A stretch of 64,000 nucleotides of DNA from UBA10906 sp049296695 (GTDB lineage: Bacteria; Pseudomonadota; Gammaproteobacteria; Methylococcales; Methylomonadaceae), in the NCBI GenBank assembly GCA_049296695.1, contig JBAQSX010000100.1, positions 62,001-126,000 of the forward strand. Reading direction: 5' to 3'. The notes under the pieces are model-generated. The model was not told the origin of the DNA and made no database searches. It saw nothing but the letters and a program-made list of their open reading frames with translations. Positions 51,086 to 59,039 of this stretch are shown here, in pieces. The first letter of the stretch is position 1. Each line of letters begins with the position of its first letter. A program made the translations under genes and the position numbers.

Positions 51086-52048
51086 TCACACGTTATAAGG
51101 TGTGCTAATCCAATCTTTTAATATCGCAACGTCAGCTTGGGCTAAATAAGTAAAATGGTCTTTATAATCCCGATAAACCGCTTTGCCCACTTCTGCACTG
51201 ACTAAGTTTTTAGCGACCATGTGAAAAAACCACGCAAAGGAATAACCCGCCTGCCTATCAAAACGCGTTAATAAATTATGCAAACTATTACCTTTTTTAC
51301 CGCCTATATCGTCTAGCGGTAATAAAGCTTTGCGTTCACTGGCAACAATATCCACATGAATAATTTGTTCACCAAAACGCCCTGTATTTTGATAAGGACG
51401 AATCAGCCAATCGTGGCAAAACACGGCTTTTTCTTTGGCGGTGCTACGATTCCAATCGTCCATAAAACGTTGTACGGGTTGCTCAGTGGCGTGGCGTTTA
51501 TTGATTTCGTCCATGAAAATCGCCACGTTAGTTTTACGTCGATAAGTGTAACGCGGCGTTCCAATGCCAAAAGCTTCTAGGCAATCTGGCTCGAGTGGAT
51601 CAATAAATTCTTCTAAATCCTCAGGCGGCTGTTTGGGACTGACCAGCCAGCGGTCGGCCTGTTCGTGAGTTTTGTCGATTTCAATTTGAATAAAATCTTC
51701 AGCTTTATCGCCTGTGGCAATCACAAAATATAAGGTTCTGCCTGTTTGCCGCGTGGCGATTAGATTTTGTTCTTGGGTGTGTTCAATTAGGGTTTGTAGG
51801 TTTTGTCCGCATTCAATATAAGTACGCTCTGACCATTCAATTAAGTTGCTGGCAATGCGTGAGCCGTGACTATCAACCACGCCGCCCAATTTGTACCACT
51901 CATGCCCAACACGGCTTAAATGAATGGGATTATCAGGGATTAATTGTTGTAATTTACTGATTAATAAGTCATCACTGGGCGTGGGTAGGGTGTTTTTACA
52001 AATTTTGACTAATTTTTGTCCGTCTAACTCGATAAGGGCGGTAGTCAT
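51086..52048 (-). CDS. Unknown 320-aa protein of the nif cluster
   Basis: 320 residues, soluble, no signal peptide, no metal-binding cluster seen. The N-terminus has strand-rich repeats (LIELDGQKLVKICKN), and the middle has CLEAFGIGTPRYTYRRKTNVAIFMDEINKRHATEQPVQRFMDDWNRS. The C-terminus is helical with DRQAGYSFAWFFHMVAK. It starts 4 bases after lrv and shares its strand with nifHDK, so it is almost certainly in the nif operon. I do not recognise the family; conservation in other nif clusters should be checked. Confidence 0.7.
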   Translation of the reverse strand: MTTALIELDGQKLVKICKNTLPTPSDDLLISKLQQLIPDNPIHLSRVGHEWYKLGGVVDSHGSRIASNLIEWSERTYIECGQNLQTLIEHTQEQNLIATRQTGRTLYFVIATGDKAEDFIQIEIDKTHEQADRWLVSPKQPPEDLEEFIDPLEPDCLEAFGIGTPRYTYRRKTNVAIFMDEINKRHATEQPVQRFMDDWNRSTAKEKAVFCHDWLIRPYQNTGRFGEQIIHVDIVASERKALLPLDDIGGKKGNSLHNLLTRFDRQAGYSFAWFFHMVAKNLVSAEVGKAVYRDYKDHFTYLAQADVAILKDWISTPYNV

Positions 52049-52052
52049 GGTA

Positions 52053-52808
52053 TTACCCCTGCACGTTGGCTTTTAATCTGTCGTGTACGATTGCGCGTAC
52101 ATCGGGTTCTGGGTCATCGCTCAAATTAGCAATGGCTTCAAGGCTGGCTTTTTGTACTGCGGTGTAGCGTACTAACCAGTCTTTATCGCCTAGCATTACT
52201 ACTACGTCTTCGCTACTCATGCGTTCGGCAACAATACGGCGCACTTCGGCTTCGTTGTCATGTGCCATTAGCCCTAAGCTGACTTCGGGCAAGCGTCTTG
52301 CCACCATCATGCGTACTTGCAAATCTTTATCACGAATTAAGCGAAATAAACGCCCTTGCGGTAAGCGTTTGGCGATAGTTAAACGCACGATGTAGTCTTT
52401 ATCATCGATGAGTTTTTCAATGTCTTCTAGCGGGATTCTATCGGCAACGGTCATGCGTACTTCGCGGTCGCTGTCGGTAAAAAACGGCTCTAATAAACTC
52501 ACAGGCAAGCGATAGGCGGCAACGCGGCGTACCACTTCGTCTTCATCGTCAATTAATTCTACTAAGGCTTTAACTGGCGCGTAACGGGCGGCAATCGCTC
52601 GGCGTTCCCAAAATTCGTCTTGTAAATAACGCTCGGCATACATGGGATTGAGCCGCAAAAAACGGTCAATTTGCCGACCGCTAACAGCGGCAACGCAGGT
52701 GTCCCCTGGCATACAACGTCCTGTCAGCAGGGTTTTGTTGCGGTAACTGCATAAGCTGCAATCGGCTATGGGAACAGTAGGCTGAGGCGTGGTTGTCATC
52801 GCGTTCAC
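52053..52808 (-). CDS. Leucine-rich-repeat-variant (LRV) iron-sulfur protein
   Basis: 251 residues. The N-terminus has four cysteines (DCSLCSYRN, RCMPGDTC) that match the 4Fe-4S site of the LRV protein first described next to the nif genes of Azotobacter vinelandii. The remainder is seven to eight LRV repeats of about 24 residues, each with a VR/R..A..P pattern (DEVVRRVAAYRLPVSLLEP, DREVRMTVADRIP, DYIVRLTIAKRLPQG, and so on). The role in nitrogen fixation is unknown. It is packed 6 bases after the DUF6129-like gene. Confidence 0.88.
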   Translation of the reverse strand: MNAMTTTPQPTVPIADCSLCSYRNKTLLTGRCMPGDTCVAAVSGRQIDRFLRLNPMYAERYLQDEFWERRAIAARYAPVKALVELIDDEDEVVRRVAAYRLPVSLLEPFFTDSDREVRMTVADRIPLEDIEKLIDDKDYIVRLTIAKRLPQGRLFRLIRDKDLQVRMMVARRLPEVSLGLMAHDNEAEVRRIVAERMSSEDVVVMLGDKDWLVRYTAVQKASLEAIANLSDDPEPDVRAIVHDRLKANVQG

Positions 52809-52814
52809 CCGCAG

Positions 52815-53084
52815 TTATTCTGGGATTATTTCAGCGACGACTACGCCTGTCGCTATGCTGTAATCGTTAGTCAGGCATAAGCAATGCTCGCGCCCGTCTA
52901 TTAAATAGAGGTTGAAGTGTTCCGTTTCTAACACAGCTTTACGCCGTCCTATGTCATCGTCCATGCAATAGGTAAAGTGCATTGTTTCATATTGCTTTCT
53001 TAATAAAGGCAAAATGACATCTTCATTGAGTGGTTGCGCGGCGATAAGGTCCGCGATTTCTTGGACTTGCTCTGGACTAATCAC
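52815..53084 (-). CDS. DUF6129-like nif-associated protein
   Basis: 89 residues. The first half is helical (ISPEQVQEIADLIAAQPLNEDVILPLLRKQYETMHFTYC) and the second half strand-rich (VLETEHFNLYLIDGREHCLCLTND). The layout fits small proteins coded with nif LRV genes in other gammaproteobacteria, which I associate with DUF6129. Function unknown. It precedes lrv by 6 bases and follows the ferredoxin after a repeat. Confidence 0.65.
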   Translation of the reverse strand: MISPEQVQEIADLIAAQPLNEDVILPLLRKQYETMHFTYCMDDDIGRRKAVLETEHFNLYLIDGREHCLCLTNDYSIATGVVVAEIIPE

Positions 53085-53117
53085 TGGGCTACCTCTTTGA
53101 TAGTTTGGTTTTGTGTT

Positions 53118-53218
53118 CTCGTTCCCACGCGCCGCGTGGGAATGCAGTTTTACCGCGCTTACGGTTTATGACGCGGCGCGTCTTAAATGCGTTCCCACGC
53201 CAGCGCGTGGGAACGAGA
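53118..53218. repeat. GC-rich inverted repeat family G in the nif cluster
   Basis: TCGTTCCCACGCGCCGCGTGGG at the left and CCCACGCCAGCGCGTGGGAACGA at the right (both shown as ends only) flank a 30-base centre. The element is far richer in G and C than its surroundings. The GTTCCCACGC motif is a known dispersed repeat of several gammaproteobacteria (from memory). Confidence 0.75.
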
Positions 53219-53227
53219 TTAGCTTTT

Positions 53228-53425
53228 TTAAGCTAAAGGCAAAATGCAATTGTCAATCGGACAAACGCGCACACATTGGGGTTTGTCAAAATCACCTTCA
53301 CATTCGGTGCAGGTTTTGGCATTGATTTTAAAAACTACCGCGCCTTCGGTAATCGAATCGGTAGGGCAAACAGGTACGCAGTCACCACAAGAAATGCAGT
53401 CTGCTTCAACAATATAAAGGGCCAT
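53228..53425 (-). CDS. fdxN: Nif-type 2[4Fe-4S] ferredoxin (FdxN-like)
   Basis: 65 residues with two clusters: CISCGDCVPVCP near the start and CTECEGDFDKPQCVRVCP, the longer spacing typical of nif ferredoxins. It can carry low-potential electrons to NifH or serve cofactor assembly. Its ATG shares a base with the nifT stop (TAATG), so the two are co-translated. Confidence 0.9.
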   Translation of the reverse strand: MALYIVEADCISCGDCVPVCPTDSITEGAVVFKINAKTCTECEGDFDKPQCVRVCPIDNCILPLA

Positions 53426-53655
53426 TAGTCATCATCTCCTGAATCAACGCGTTTTGCGCGTAAAGTAGTTGGAATGCTCGGTGGCGGCGACATGGGTTCA
53501 AAGTAATAACGTGAACCATCACCTAAAGTCACCTCGCCGCCCCATTTTTCTGGGGTATCAAATTCGATTGCTTCTATGGTTTCTTCTAAATCTTTTTTAG
53601 CAACATAAAACAGCAATTTGCCGTCTTCGCGCTTTCTTAACATGATGCTCGGCAT
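53425..53655 (-). CDS. nifT: NifT/FixU protein
   Basis: 76 residues starting MPSIMLRKREDGKLLFYVAKKDLEE, with EKWGGEVTLGDGSRYYFEP, the pattern of NifT. AGAGGAC precedes the ATG. NifT follows nifK in most proteobacteria and its role is unclear; mutants fix nitrogen normally. It lies 197 bases downstream of nifK. Confidence 0.93.
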   Translation of the reverse strand: MPSIMLRKREDGKLLFYVAKKDLEETIEAIEFDTPEKWGGEVTLGDGSRYYFEPMSPPPSIPTTLRAKRVDSGDDD

Positions 53656-53852
53656 GTGCTTGTCCTCTGTTATAACATTTCTATAAGATAATCAATTAGT
53701 TATTGTACGGTTTTTATGCCATGACTTAACATAACCATAACGTTATTACATCAAAATCAATTATCGTTTGAAGAGTAACCCGTAGTATGACGCGCTACGG
53801 GTCACCTTTTACTTAGAACGCGGCTTTTAACGAAAGGGTTAAAAACTCACGT

Positions 53853-55424
53853 TTAACGCACGAGATCATAGTTGTAGTCAGTCGTACCCATGCCGCGCGT
53901 TTCTTTATCCAACTGTTCCAATACCGCATTCACTAAAGTGGTCAACATGTACATCGCGCCTTCATAACCCAAGGTTGTCATGCGGTGCAAATGATGTCTG
54001 TCAAAAATAGGGAAGCCGATGCGAACCAGTGGCACTTCAAACTCTTCGCCTTTGTACAAGGTATCGCGTTGAATAAACTTGCCGTAAGAGTTACCAATCA
54101 TCAAATCAGGTTTGTTAGTAAACACTAAAGAGCGGAAATGCCATAAGTCTTTGCCAACGTGAACTTTGGTGTTTTGACCATAAGGCGACTCAGCCAGCAT
54201 TTTGTTCATGGCTTTTTCCCAACGTTTATTGGCATGGTTGCACAATACGTCTGAGGGTTCTGCGCCCAGTTCTAATAAGAACTTAGTCATACCCATAACA
54301 AAGTCAGCATCACCATACAAAGCAAACTTTTTACCGTGTAGCCATGTGTGTGAGTCAGTCATCATGTCAACTAAACGACCGCGTTCTAATTCCAAAGAAG
54401 CAGGGATTTCTTTGCCTGTGAGTTCTGAGACTTTCATCAAGAATTCATCAGTCCAATCTAAGCCCATTGGAATGTTGATAGCAGACACTGGTTGATGCCA
54501 TGTATCTTTGATGTACTTTTTGGTTTTATCTAACTGCCAAGGTTGCAACAACAAAGTATCAATCGCGTTAGGCGCGTCTTTAATTTCAGCTTGGGTTGTA
54601 CCGCCTGCATACATGCGGAAAGTGCCGTCTGCTGGGGTATCTAACACTTCAGAAGGGTCACTCAATAAGGTATAACCCACGCCCATTTCTTTCATCATGC
54701 GGTGCATGACGCGAAAGTTTCCTAGGTAAGTTTCAAAACCGGGAACTAAGTTGATTTTACCGTTTGAACCAACGACTTTATCTTCCATCGTGGTACGGGT
54801 GAAATACTTAATCATGCCTTCAAACATATTATCCCAGCCAGTTGTGTGGCTACCGACAAAGCTTGGGGTATGTGCATAAGGGGTTGGATAATCCTGTTCA
54901 ACATGACCTGCTTTTTTAGCGTTATTGATAAACGCGTTTAAGTCGTCACCGATAACCTCTGCCATACAAGTGGTCGATACCGCAATAATGTCAGGTTTGT
55001 ATAAGGCTTTACAGTTTTCCAAACCCGCCATCATATTTTTTTGACCACCAAATACCGCCGCGTCTTCGGTCATAGAATCCGATACGCAAGCTACAGGCTC
55101 TTTAAAATGACGGTTGAAATAACTACGAAAATAAGCAACACAACCTTGTGAACCGTGTACATAAGGCATAGTTTTTTCAAAGCCCAAAGCACACAACACC
55201 GCGCCTAAAGGTTGGCACGCTTTTGCAGGATTAACGGTTAAAGCTTCACGATTAAAGTTCAGCTCTTGATATTCTTTAGTGGTTGTCCATTGAAAAACTT
55301 CATCAATTTTTTCTTGTGGATGACGTTCTTCATACAACTCACGTTTGTTTGCCAGATTGTCTTTGTATTCTTCGCCACGGAATAGCGGATAACTGGGTTC
55401 GATTTTTTCAGGATTTTGACTCAT
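53853..55424 (-). CDS. nifK: Nitrogenase molybdenum-iron protein beta chain
   Basis: 523 residues, the normal length of NifK. P-cluster ligand regions are CQPLGAVLCALGFEKTMPYVHGSQGCVAYFRSYFNRHFKEP and STTCMAEVIGDDL; the DSMTEDAAVFGGQKNM loop is also conserved. With NifD it forms the MoFe protein that reduces N2. TAGGAGAG precedes the start. It is separated from nifD by a 184-base gap that contains a family D repeat, which is longer than the usual short nifD-nifK spacer. Confidence 0.97.
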   Translation of the reverse strand: MSQNPEKIEPSYPLFRGEEYKDNLANKRELYEERHPQEKIDEVFQWTTTKEYQELNFNREALTVNPAKACQPLGAVLCALGFEKTMPYVHGSQGCVAYFRSYFNRHFKEPVACVSDSMTEDAAVFGGQKNMMAGLENCKALYKPDIIAVSTTCMAEVIGDDLNAFINNAKKAGHVEQDYPTPYAHTPSFVGSHTTGWDNMFEGMIKYFTRTTMEDKVVGSNGKINLVPGFETYLGNFRVMHRMMKEMGVGYTLLSDPSEVLDTPADGTFRMYAGGTTQAEIKDAPNAIDTLLLQPWQLDKTKKYIKDTWHQPVSAINIPMGLDWTDEFLMKVSELTGKEIPASLELERGRLVDMMTDSHTWLHGKKFALYGDADFVMGMTKFLLELGAEPSDVLCNHANKRWEKAMNKMLAESPYGQNTKVHVGKDLWHFRSLVFTNKPDLMIGNSYGKFIQRDTLYKGEEFEVPLVRIGFPIFDRHHLHRMTTLGYEGAMYMLTTLVNAVLEQLDKETRGMGTTDYNYDLVR

Positions 55425-55510
55425 GACAGACTCTCCTACGCACCACCAATCTGTGGATAACGTTTTGGGAATGGCTAATGAATTAGCTCGATTTAAAAAA
55501 TTCTTTTGTC

Positions 55511-55599
55511 TGAATCAGAATTACAAAATTTTAGAATTAACAGAATTAATAAAAAGGATTTAATTCTGAAAATTCTTTAATTCTATAAATTCTGATTCA
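55511..55599. repeat. Palindromic repeat, family D copy between nifD and nifK
   Basis: TGAATCAGAATTACAAAATT at the left and AATTCTATAAATTCTGATTCA at the right end pair. The element fills most of the nifD-nifK gap. Confidence 0.75.
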
Positions 55600-55608
55600 A
55601 ACGATCAA

Positions 55609-57090
55609 TTACGCGCCAGCCGCTACTGCAACTGCTTCACTACTGGTTTTTTTCCAAGGGGCATTCATTTGTTTCCAGCAAGTATTATTAATAGTCATAT
55701 CCATATCGCGTGCGAAAATGGCAAAACCATCATAACCATGATAAGGGCCTGAATAATCCCAAGAGTGCATTTGTCTAAAAGGCACGCCCATTTTTTGGAA
55801 AATGTATTTTTCTTTAATACCAGAGCCAATTAAGTCAGGTTTGACTTTTTTGACGAATTCTTCAAATTCATAACCTGTGACATCGTCATACAATAACGTG
55901 GCATTACCCATTTCTTTAATGGTACGGTCATAGTCGTCATTGTGAGCGAATTCATAACCTGTACCCACGACTTCCATGCCTAAGTCTTCATACGCGCCAA
56001 TAACGTGACGTGGACGCAAGCCACCGACATAAAGCATGACACGTTTGCCTTGTAGACGGGGTTTGTATTTAGCAATAACCGCTTCATATTCAGCGGTATA
56101 ACGCGCAATCACTTTTTCCGCGCCTGCTTGGATGGTTTCATCAAAATGCGCCGCGATTTTGCGTAAGCTTTCGGCGATTTTGGTAGGGCCAAAGAAGTTG
56201 TACTCAATCCAAGGAATGCTGTACTTTTCTTCCATGTGCCGCGCGATATAGTTCATTGAACGATAGCAATGAATTAAATTGAGTTTTACTTTAGGTGTTT
56301 TTTCCATTTCCGCAATTGTGCCGTCACCTGACCATTGCGCTACCACGCGTAAACCCATTTCTTCAAGCAAAGTACGCGAAGCCCAAGCATCACCACCAAT
56401 GTTATAGTCGCCAATTACAGCAACGTCATAAGGTGTGGTTGGGAAAGAGTCATCACCATCACGATTTTCTAAAACCCAGTCACGAATTGCGTCGTTGGCG
56501 ATGTGATGTCCTAAAGATTGCGATACCCCACGGAAACCTTCACAACGCACAGGAACAACGGGTTTGCCAATGGCTTTATTAGCCTTTTTAGAAACCGCTT
56601 CAATATCGTCACCAATTAAACCAATGGGGCATTCTGATTGAACGCTAATACCTTTGTTTAATGGGAACAATAATTCGATTTCATCAATAATTTTCGCCAG
56701 CTTTTTATCGCCACCGAAAACAATATCTTTTTCTTGGAAATCAGAAGTGAAATTCATCGTACCAAAAGTATTAATACCTGTAGTACCTACATAATAATTA
56801 CGACGACCCGCTCTTGAATACTGACCACAACCAACTGGGCCGTGGGAGATATGAATCATATCTTTAATAGGGCCCCAAACCACCCCTTTAGAACCCGCAT
56901 AAGCGCAACCCCGAATAGTCATTGCACCCGGTTGAGATTTACGGTTTGAGGTAATACATTTTGACGATTTTTCGATTGCTTGGTCATTTACGGCTAAATG
57001 TTTAGCGCGATCTTTTTTTGCTGCGTCAGGATAAACTTCTAACACTTCTTGAATAAGTGCTTCAGTTTCCTCTCTTGTTAAAGCTGCCAT
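55609..57090 (-). CDS. nifD: Nitrogenase molybdenum-iron protein alpha chain
   Basis: 493 residues from MAALTREETEA; the start is preceded by TAGGAGTT. P-cluster cysteines are in CAYAGSKGVVWGPIKD, GPVGCGQYSRAGRRNYY and SECPIGLIGDDI. FeMo-cofactor ligands are the Cys in LIHCYRSMNYI and the His in QMHSWDYSGPYHGYDGF; the FeMo-co loop GGLRPRHVIGAYEDLG is present. These mark a Mo-type nitrogenase rather than V or Fe-only forms. Confidence 0.97.
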   Translation of the reverse strand: MAALTREETEALIQEVLEVYPDAAKKDRAKHLAVNDQAIEKSSKCITSNRKSQPGAMTIRGCAYAGSKGVVWGPIKDMIHISHGPVGCGQYSRAGRRNYYVGTTGINTFGTMNFTSDFQEKDIVFGGDKKLAKIIDEIELLFPLNKGISVQSECPIGLIGDDIEAVSKKANKAIGKPVVPVRCEGFRGVSQSLGHHIANDAIRDWVLENRDGDDSFPTTPYDVAVIGDYNIGGDAWASRTLLEEMGLRVVAQWSGDGTIAEMEKTPKVKLNLIHCYRSMNYIARHMEEKYSIPWIEYNFFGPTKIAESLRKIAAHFDETIQAGAEKVIARYTAEYEAVIAKYKPRLQGKRVMLYVGGLRPRHVIGAYEDLGMEVVGTGYEFAHNDDYDRTIKEMGNATLLYDDVTGYEFEEFVKKVKPDLIGSGIKEKYIFQKMGVPFRQMHSWDYSGPYHGYDGFAIFARDMDMTINNTCWKQMNAPWKKTSSEAVAVAAGA

Positions 57091-57155
57091 GATATAAACT
57101 CCTAGATAACGCCCTGAGTAATCTCTCACAGGCTGGTTTTAGGATTAAAATTCTG

Positions 57156-57183
57156 TAAAGACGTGATTAATTAATCACGTCTT
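57156..57183. repeat. Perfect 28-base palindrome between nifH and nifD
   Basis: AAAGACGTGATTAA pairs with TTAATCACGTCTTT with no loop. It resembles family F (GACGT core). It could form a hairpin that stabilises nifH mRNA or lowers read-through into nifDK. Confidence 0.7.
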
Positions 57184-57198
57184 TGCAATAATCAATTA

Positions 57199-58083
57199 TT
57201 AAGCGGTTGCGGCTTCTTCAGCTGCTGTTTTACCAATAACTGATTCGTCTTCTTGTTCGATAATACCGAATTCCATCATTAATTCTTCTAATTCATCCAT
57301 AGTAATGGGTTTTGGAATAATGAAGTTTCTGTTATCACGAATTTTTGTGGCTAAATCACGATATTCTTGCGCTTGTTTACAACCGGGTTCATATTCAATA
57401 ACGGTCATACGACGAATTTCAGCGCGTTGTACCACGTTATCGCGTGGAACAAAATGAATCATGGTTGTACCAATTTTTGCCGCTAATGCTGAAATTAATT
57501 CGTCTTCTCTGGCAGTATTACGAGAGTTACAAATTAAACCCGCTAAACGTACTGAACCTGAATTAGCGTATTTCACGATACCTTTAGCAATGTTATTTGC
57601 CGCATACATCGCCATCATTTCGCCTGAGCATACGATATAGATTTCTTGGGCTTTGTTTTCACGAATTGGCATCGCAAAACCACCGCATACAACGTCACCT
57701 AATACGTCATAAAATACGAAATCTAAATCTTCTTCATACGCGCCTTCTTCTTCTAAAAAGTTAATCGCGGTAATAACACCACGACCAGCGCAACCAACAC
57801 CGGGTTCTGGGCCACCTGATTCAACACATTTAATATCACGGTAACCAACTTTTAATACGTCTTCTAATTCTAAATCTTCAACGCTACCCGCTTCAGCGGC
57901 TAAACTCATAATAGTTGTTTGGGCTTTTGAATGTAGAATTAAGCGAGTAGAATCCGCTTTAGGATCGCAACCAACAATCATTACTTTATTACCTAATTCA
58001 GCCAAACCAGCGACTAAATTTTGAGTAGTGGTTGATTTACCAATACCACCTTTACCATAAATAGCACATTGACGTAACGCCAT
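57199..58083 (-). CDS. nifH: Nitrogenase iron protein
   Basis: 294 residues. P-loop GKGGIGKSTTTQN, the 4Fe-4S cysteines in GVGCAGRGV and VVCGGFAMP, and the Arg in CAGRGV that DraT can ADP-ribosylate. Switch II is DVLGDVVCGG. The protein delivers electrons to NifDK with ATP hydrolysis. AAGGAGAAG precedes the start and a sigma-54 promoter lies 62 bases upstream, making nifH the first gene of the operon. Confidence 0.98.
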   Translation of the reverse strand: MALRQCAIYGKGGIGKSTTTQNLVAGLAELGNKVMIVGCDPKADSTRLILHSKAQTTIMSLAAEAGSVEDLELEDVLKVGYRDIKCVESGGPEPGVGCAGRGVITAINFLEEEGAYEEDLDFVFYDVLGDVVCGGFAMPIRENKAQEIYIVCSGEMMAMYAANNIAKGIVKYANSGSVRLAGLICNSRNTAREDELISALAAKIGTTMIHFVPRDNVVQRAEIRRMTVIEYEPGCKQAQEYRDLATKIRDNRNFIIPKPITMDELEELMMEFGIIEQEDESVIGKTAAEEAATA

Positions 58084-58144
58084 GATCTTCTCCTTAATAA
58101 AACGAATATGAAATTGTTTTGTGTGACTGACGTGATTACTAAAA

Positions 58145-58159
58145 GCAACCGCTGTGCCA
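58145..58159 (-). promoter_or_regulatory. Sigma-54 (-24/-12) promoter of nifH
   Basis: On the minus strand TGGCAC-N5-TTGC followed by TTTT is an exact -24/-12 match. It lies 62 bases before the nifH ATG. RpoN-dependent, NifA-activated transcription under nitrogen limitation and low oxygen is expected. Confidence 0.93.
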
Positions 58160-58198
58160 ATCTAATAACTAATTGTTTTTAATAGTAAAAATAATTAT

Positions 58199-58214
58199 TG
58201 TGCTATTAATAACA
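58199..58214 (-). promoter_or_regulatory. NifA upstream activator sequence
   Basis: TGT-N10-ACA is present, the NifA binding consensus, about 45-60 bases upstream of the -24 element. The distance is on the short side but is in the usable range. It is palindromic by nature, so the strand does not matter for the site. Confidence 0.65.
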
Positions 58215-58427
58215 ATGGCTGTAACTTACATTTTGTCGGGTTTATGGCAAAGGGATTGTGAGATACTATTAAGAATAGAGATTAATGTAGGATTTGGAAC
58301 AAAGAAGACCGTTAATAATAATCAAGAAATACAATTTGAATTTTACTAATATTATGTATTACGGTTTTATAGGATATAAAAATAACTACCTATCAGAAAA
58401 ACAAAAAATAGATAATGCAATTTTTAC

Positions 58428-58531
58428 GGTAGTCCTGCAATAGGAATACTGAATACTGAATGCTAAAGTCTAATAACTTTAGCTAGTAAATGTTTAACTC
58501 CTGTATTTAGCATTCCCAATGCAGGACTACC
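58428..58531. repeat. Palindromic element abutting the pseudogene
   Basis: GGTAGTCCTGCA at 58428-58439 and TGCAGGACTACC at 58520-58531 are perfect inverse ends. Inside, GAATGCTAA and TTAGCATTC also pair, so the whole of about 104 bases can form a stem. The right end overlaps the first codons of the remnant at 58519. Confidence 0.8.
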
Positions 58532-58761
58532 AATTAATTAAAACCACTGATTTAGGTCGCGCTTTAATTACAGGGAGGTGGCAAGATATGAATCGTTTTA
58601 AAATTCCTGTATTACGCGGACTTGCCGCGCGCGCACCTTATTTTCATAATGGTATGGCTGCGCAATTAGGTAATGTCGTGGATTTTTATGATAGACGTTT
58701 CAGTATTGGTTTAGATAATCGGGAACGATTAGATTTAATTTTATTTTTACAATCTTTATAA
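58519..58761 (+). pseudogene. C-terminal remnant of a diheme cytochrome c peroxidase-type gene
   Basis: About 80 residues. KTTDLGRALITGRWQDMNRFKIPVLRGLAARAPYFHNGMAAQLGNVVDFYDRRFSIGL reads like the C-terminal domain of bacterial CcP/MauG family proteins (split here in meaning only), but neither CxxCH heme motif is present. The first four residues come from the end of a palindromic element, so the 5' part of the gene was lost at or near that element. Not expected to be functional. Confidence 0.8.
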
Positions 58762-59039
58762 CGCTATATCGAATACTAAGATAGCGAATCGAATATTAGC
58801 ATTATTATTTTTTATACTTTCTTGGTAATAATAATGCCATCTCGTGATTATCATAAAATGAGTTATCGATTAATGTGCAGTTTGCACTAGCTTGTATCAG
58901 TTTATATGACGATTTGGCGTGTTGCTTGGCGACAAGCCTCAGCCTTTGTCATAAAAGCTTAACACTAGCTTCATATAATCACGTCTTCTTGATTTTATTC
59001 ATAAAAATCACTTTCAATCAAATAGTTTCAAGTAACAAC

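Larger units (their letters stand above)
58084..58518. other. nifH upstream region and remnant zone
   Basis: 435 bases. The right-to-left nif promoter elements lie at 58145-58159 and 58199-58214. From about 58225 to 58427 the DNA is AT-rich with no gene. From 58428 a repeat borders the pseudogene at 58519. Weak -24/-12-like sequence on the plus strand near 58244 is not convincing. Confidence 0.6.

Noticed and set aside
58244..58258. TGGCAA-N5-TTGT on the plus strand, sigma-54-like
   Set aside because: It misses the C of the -24 GGCAC and the C of the -12 GC, and there is no fitting gene downstream; the minus-strand site is perfect.
58875..59039. Earlier start for TpsB
   Set aside because: The added 55 residues precede the true signal peptide and resemble no family extension.
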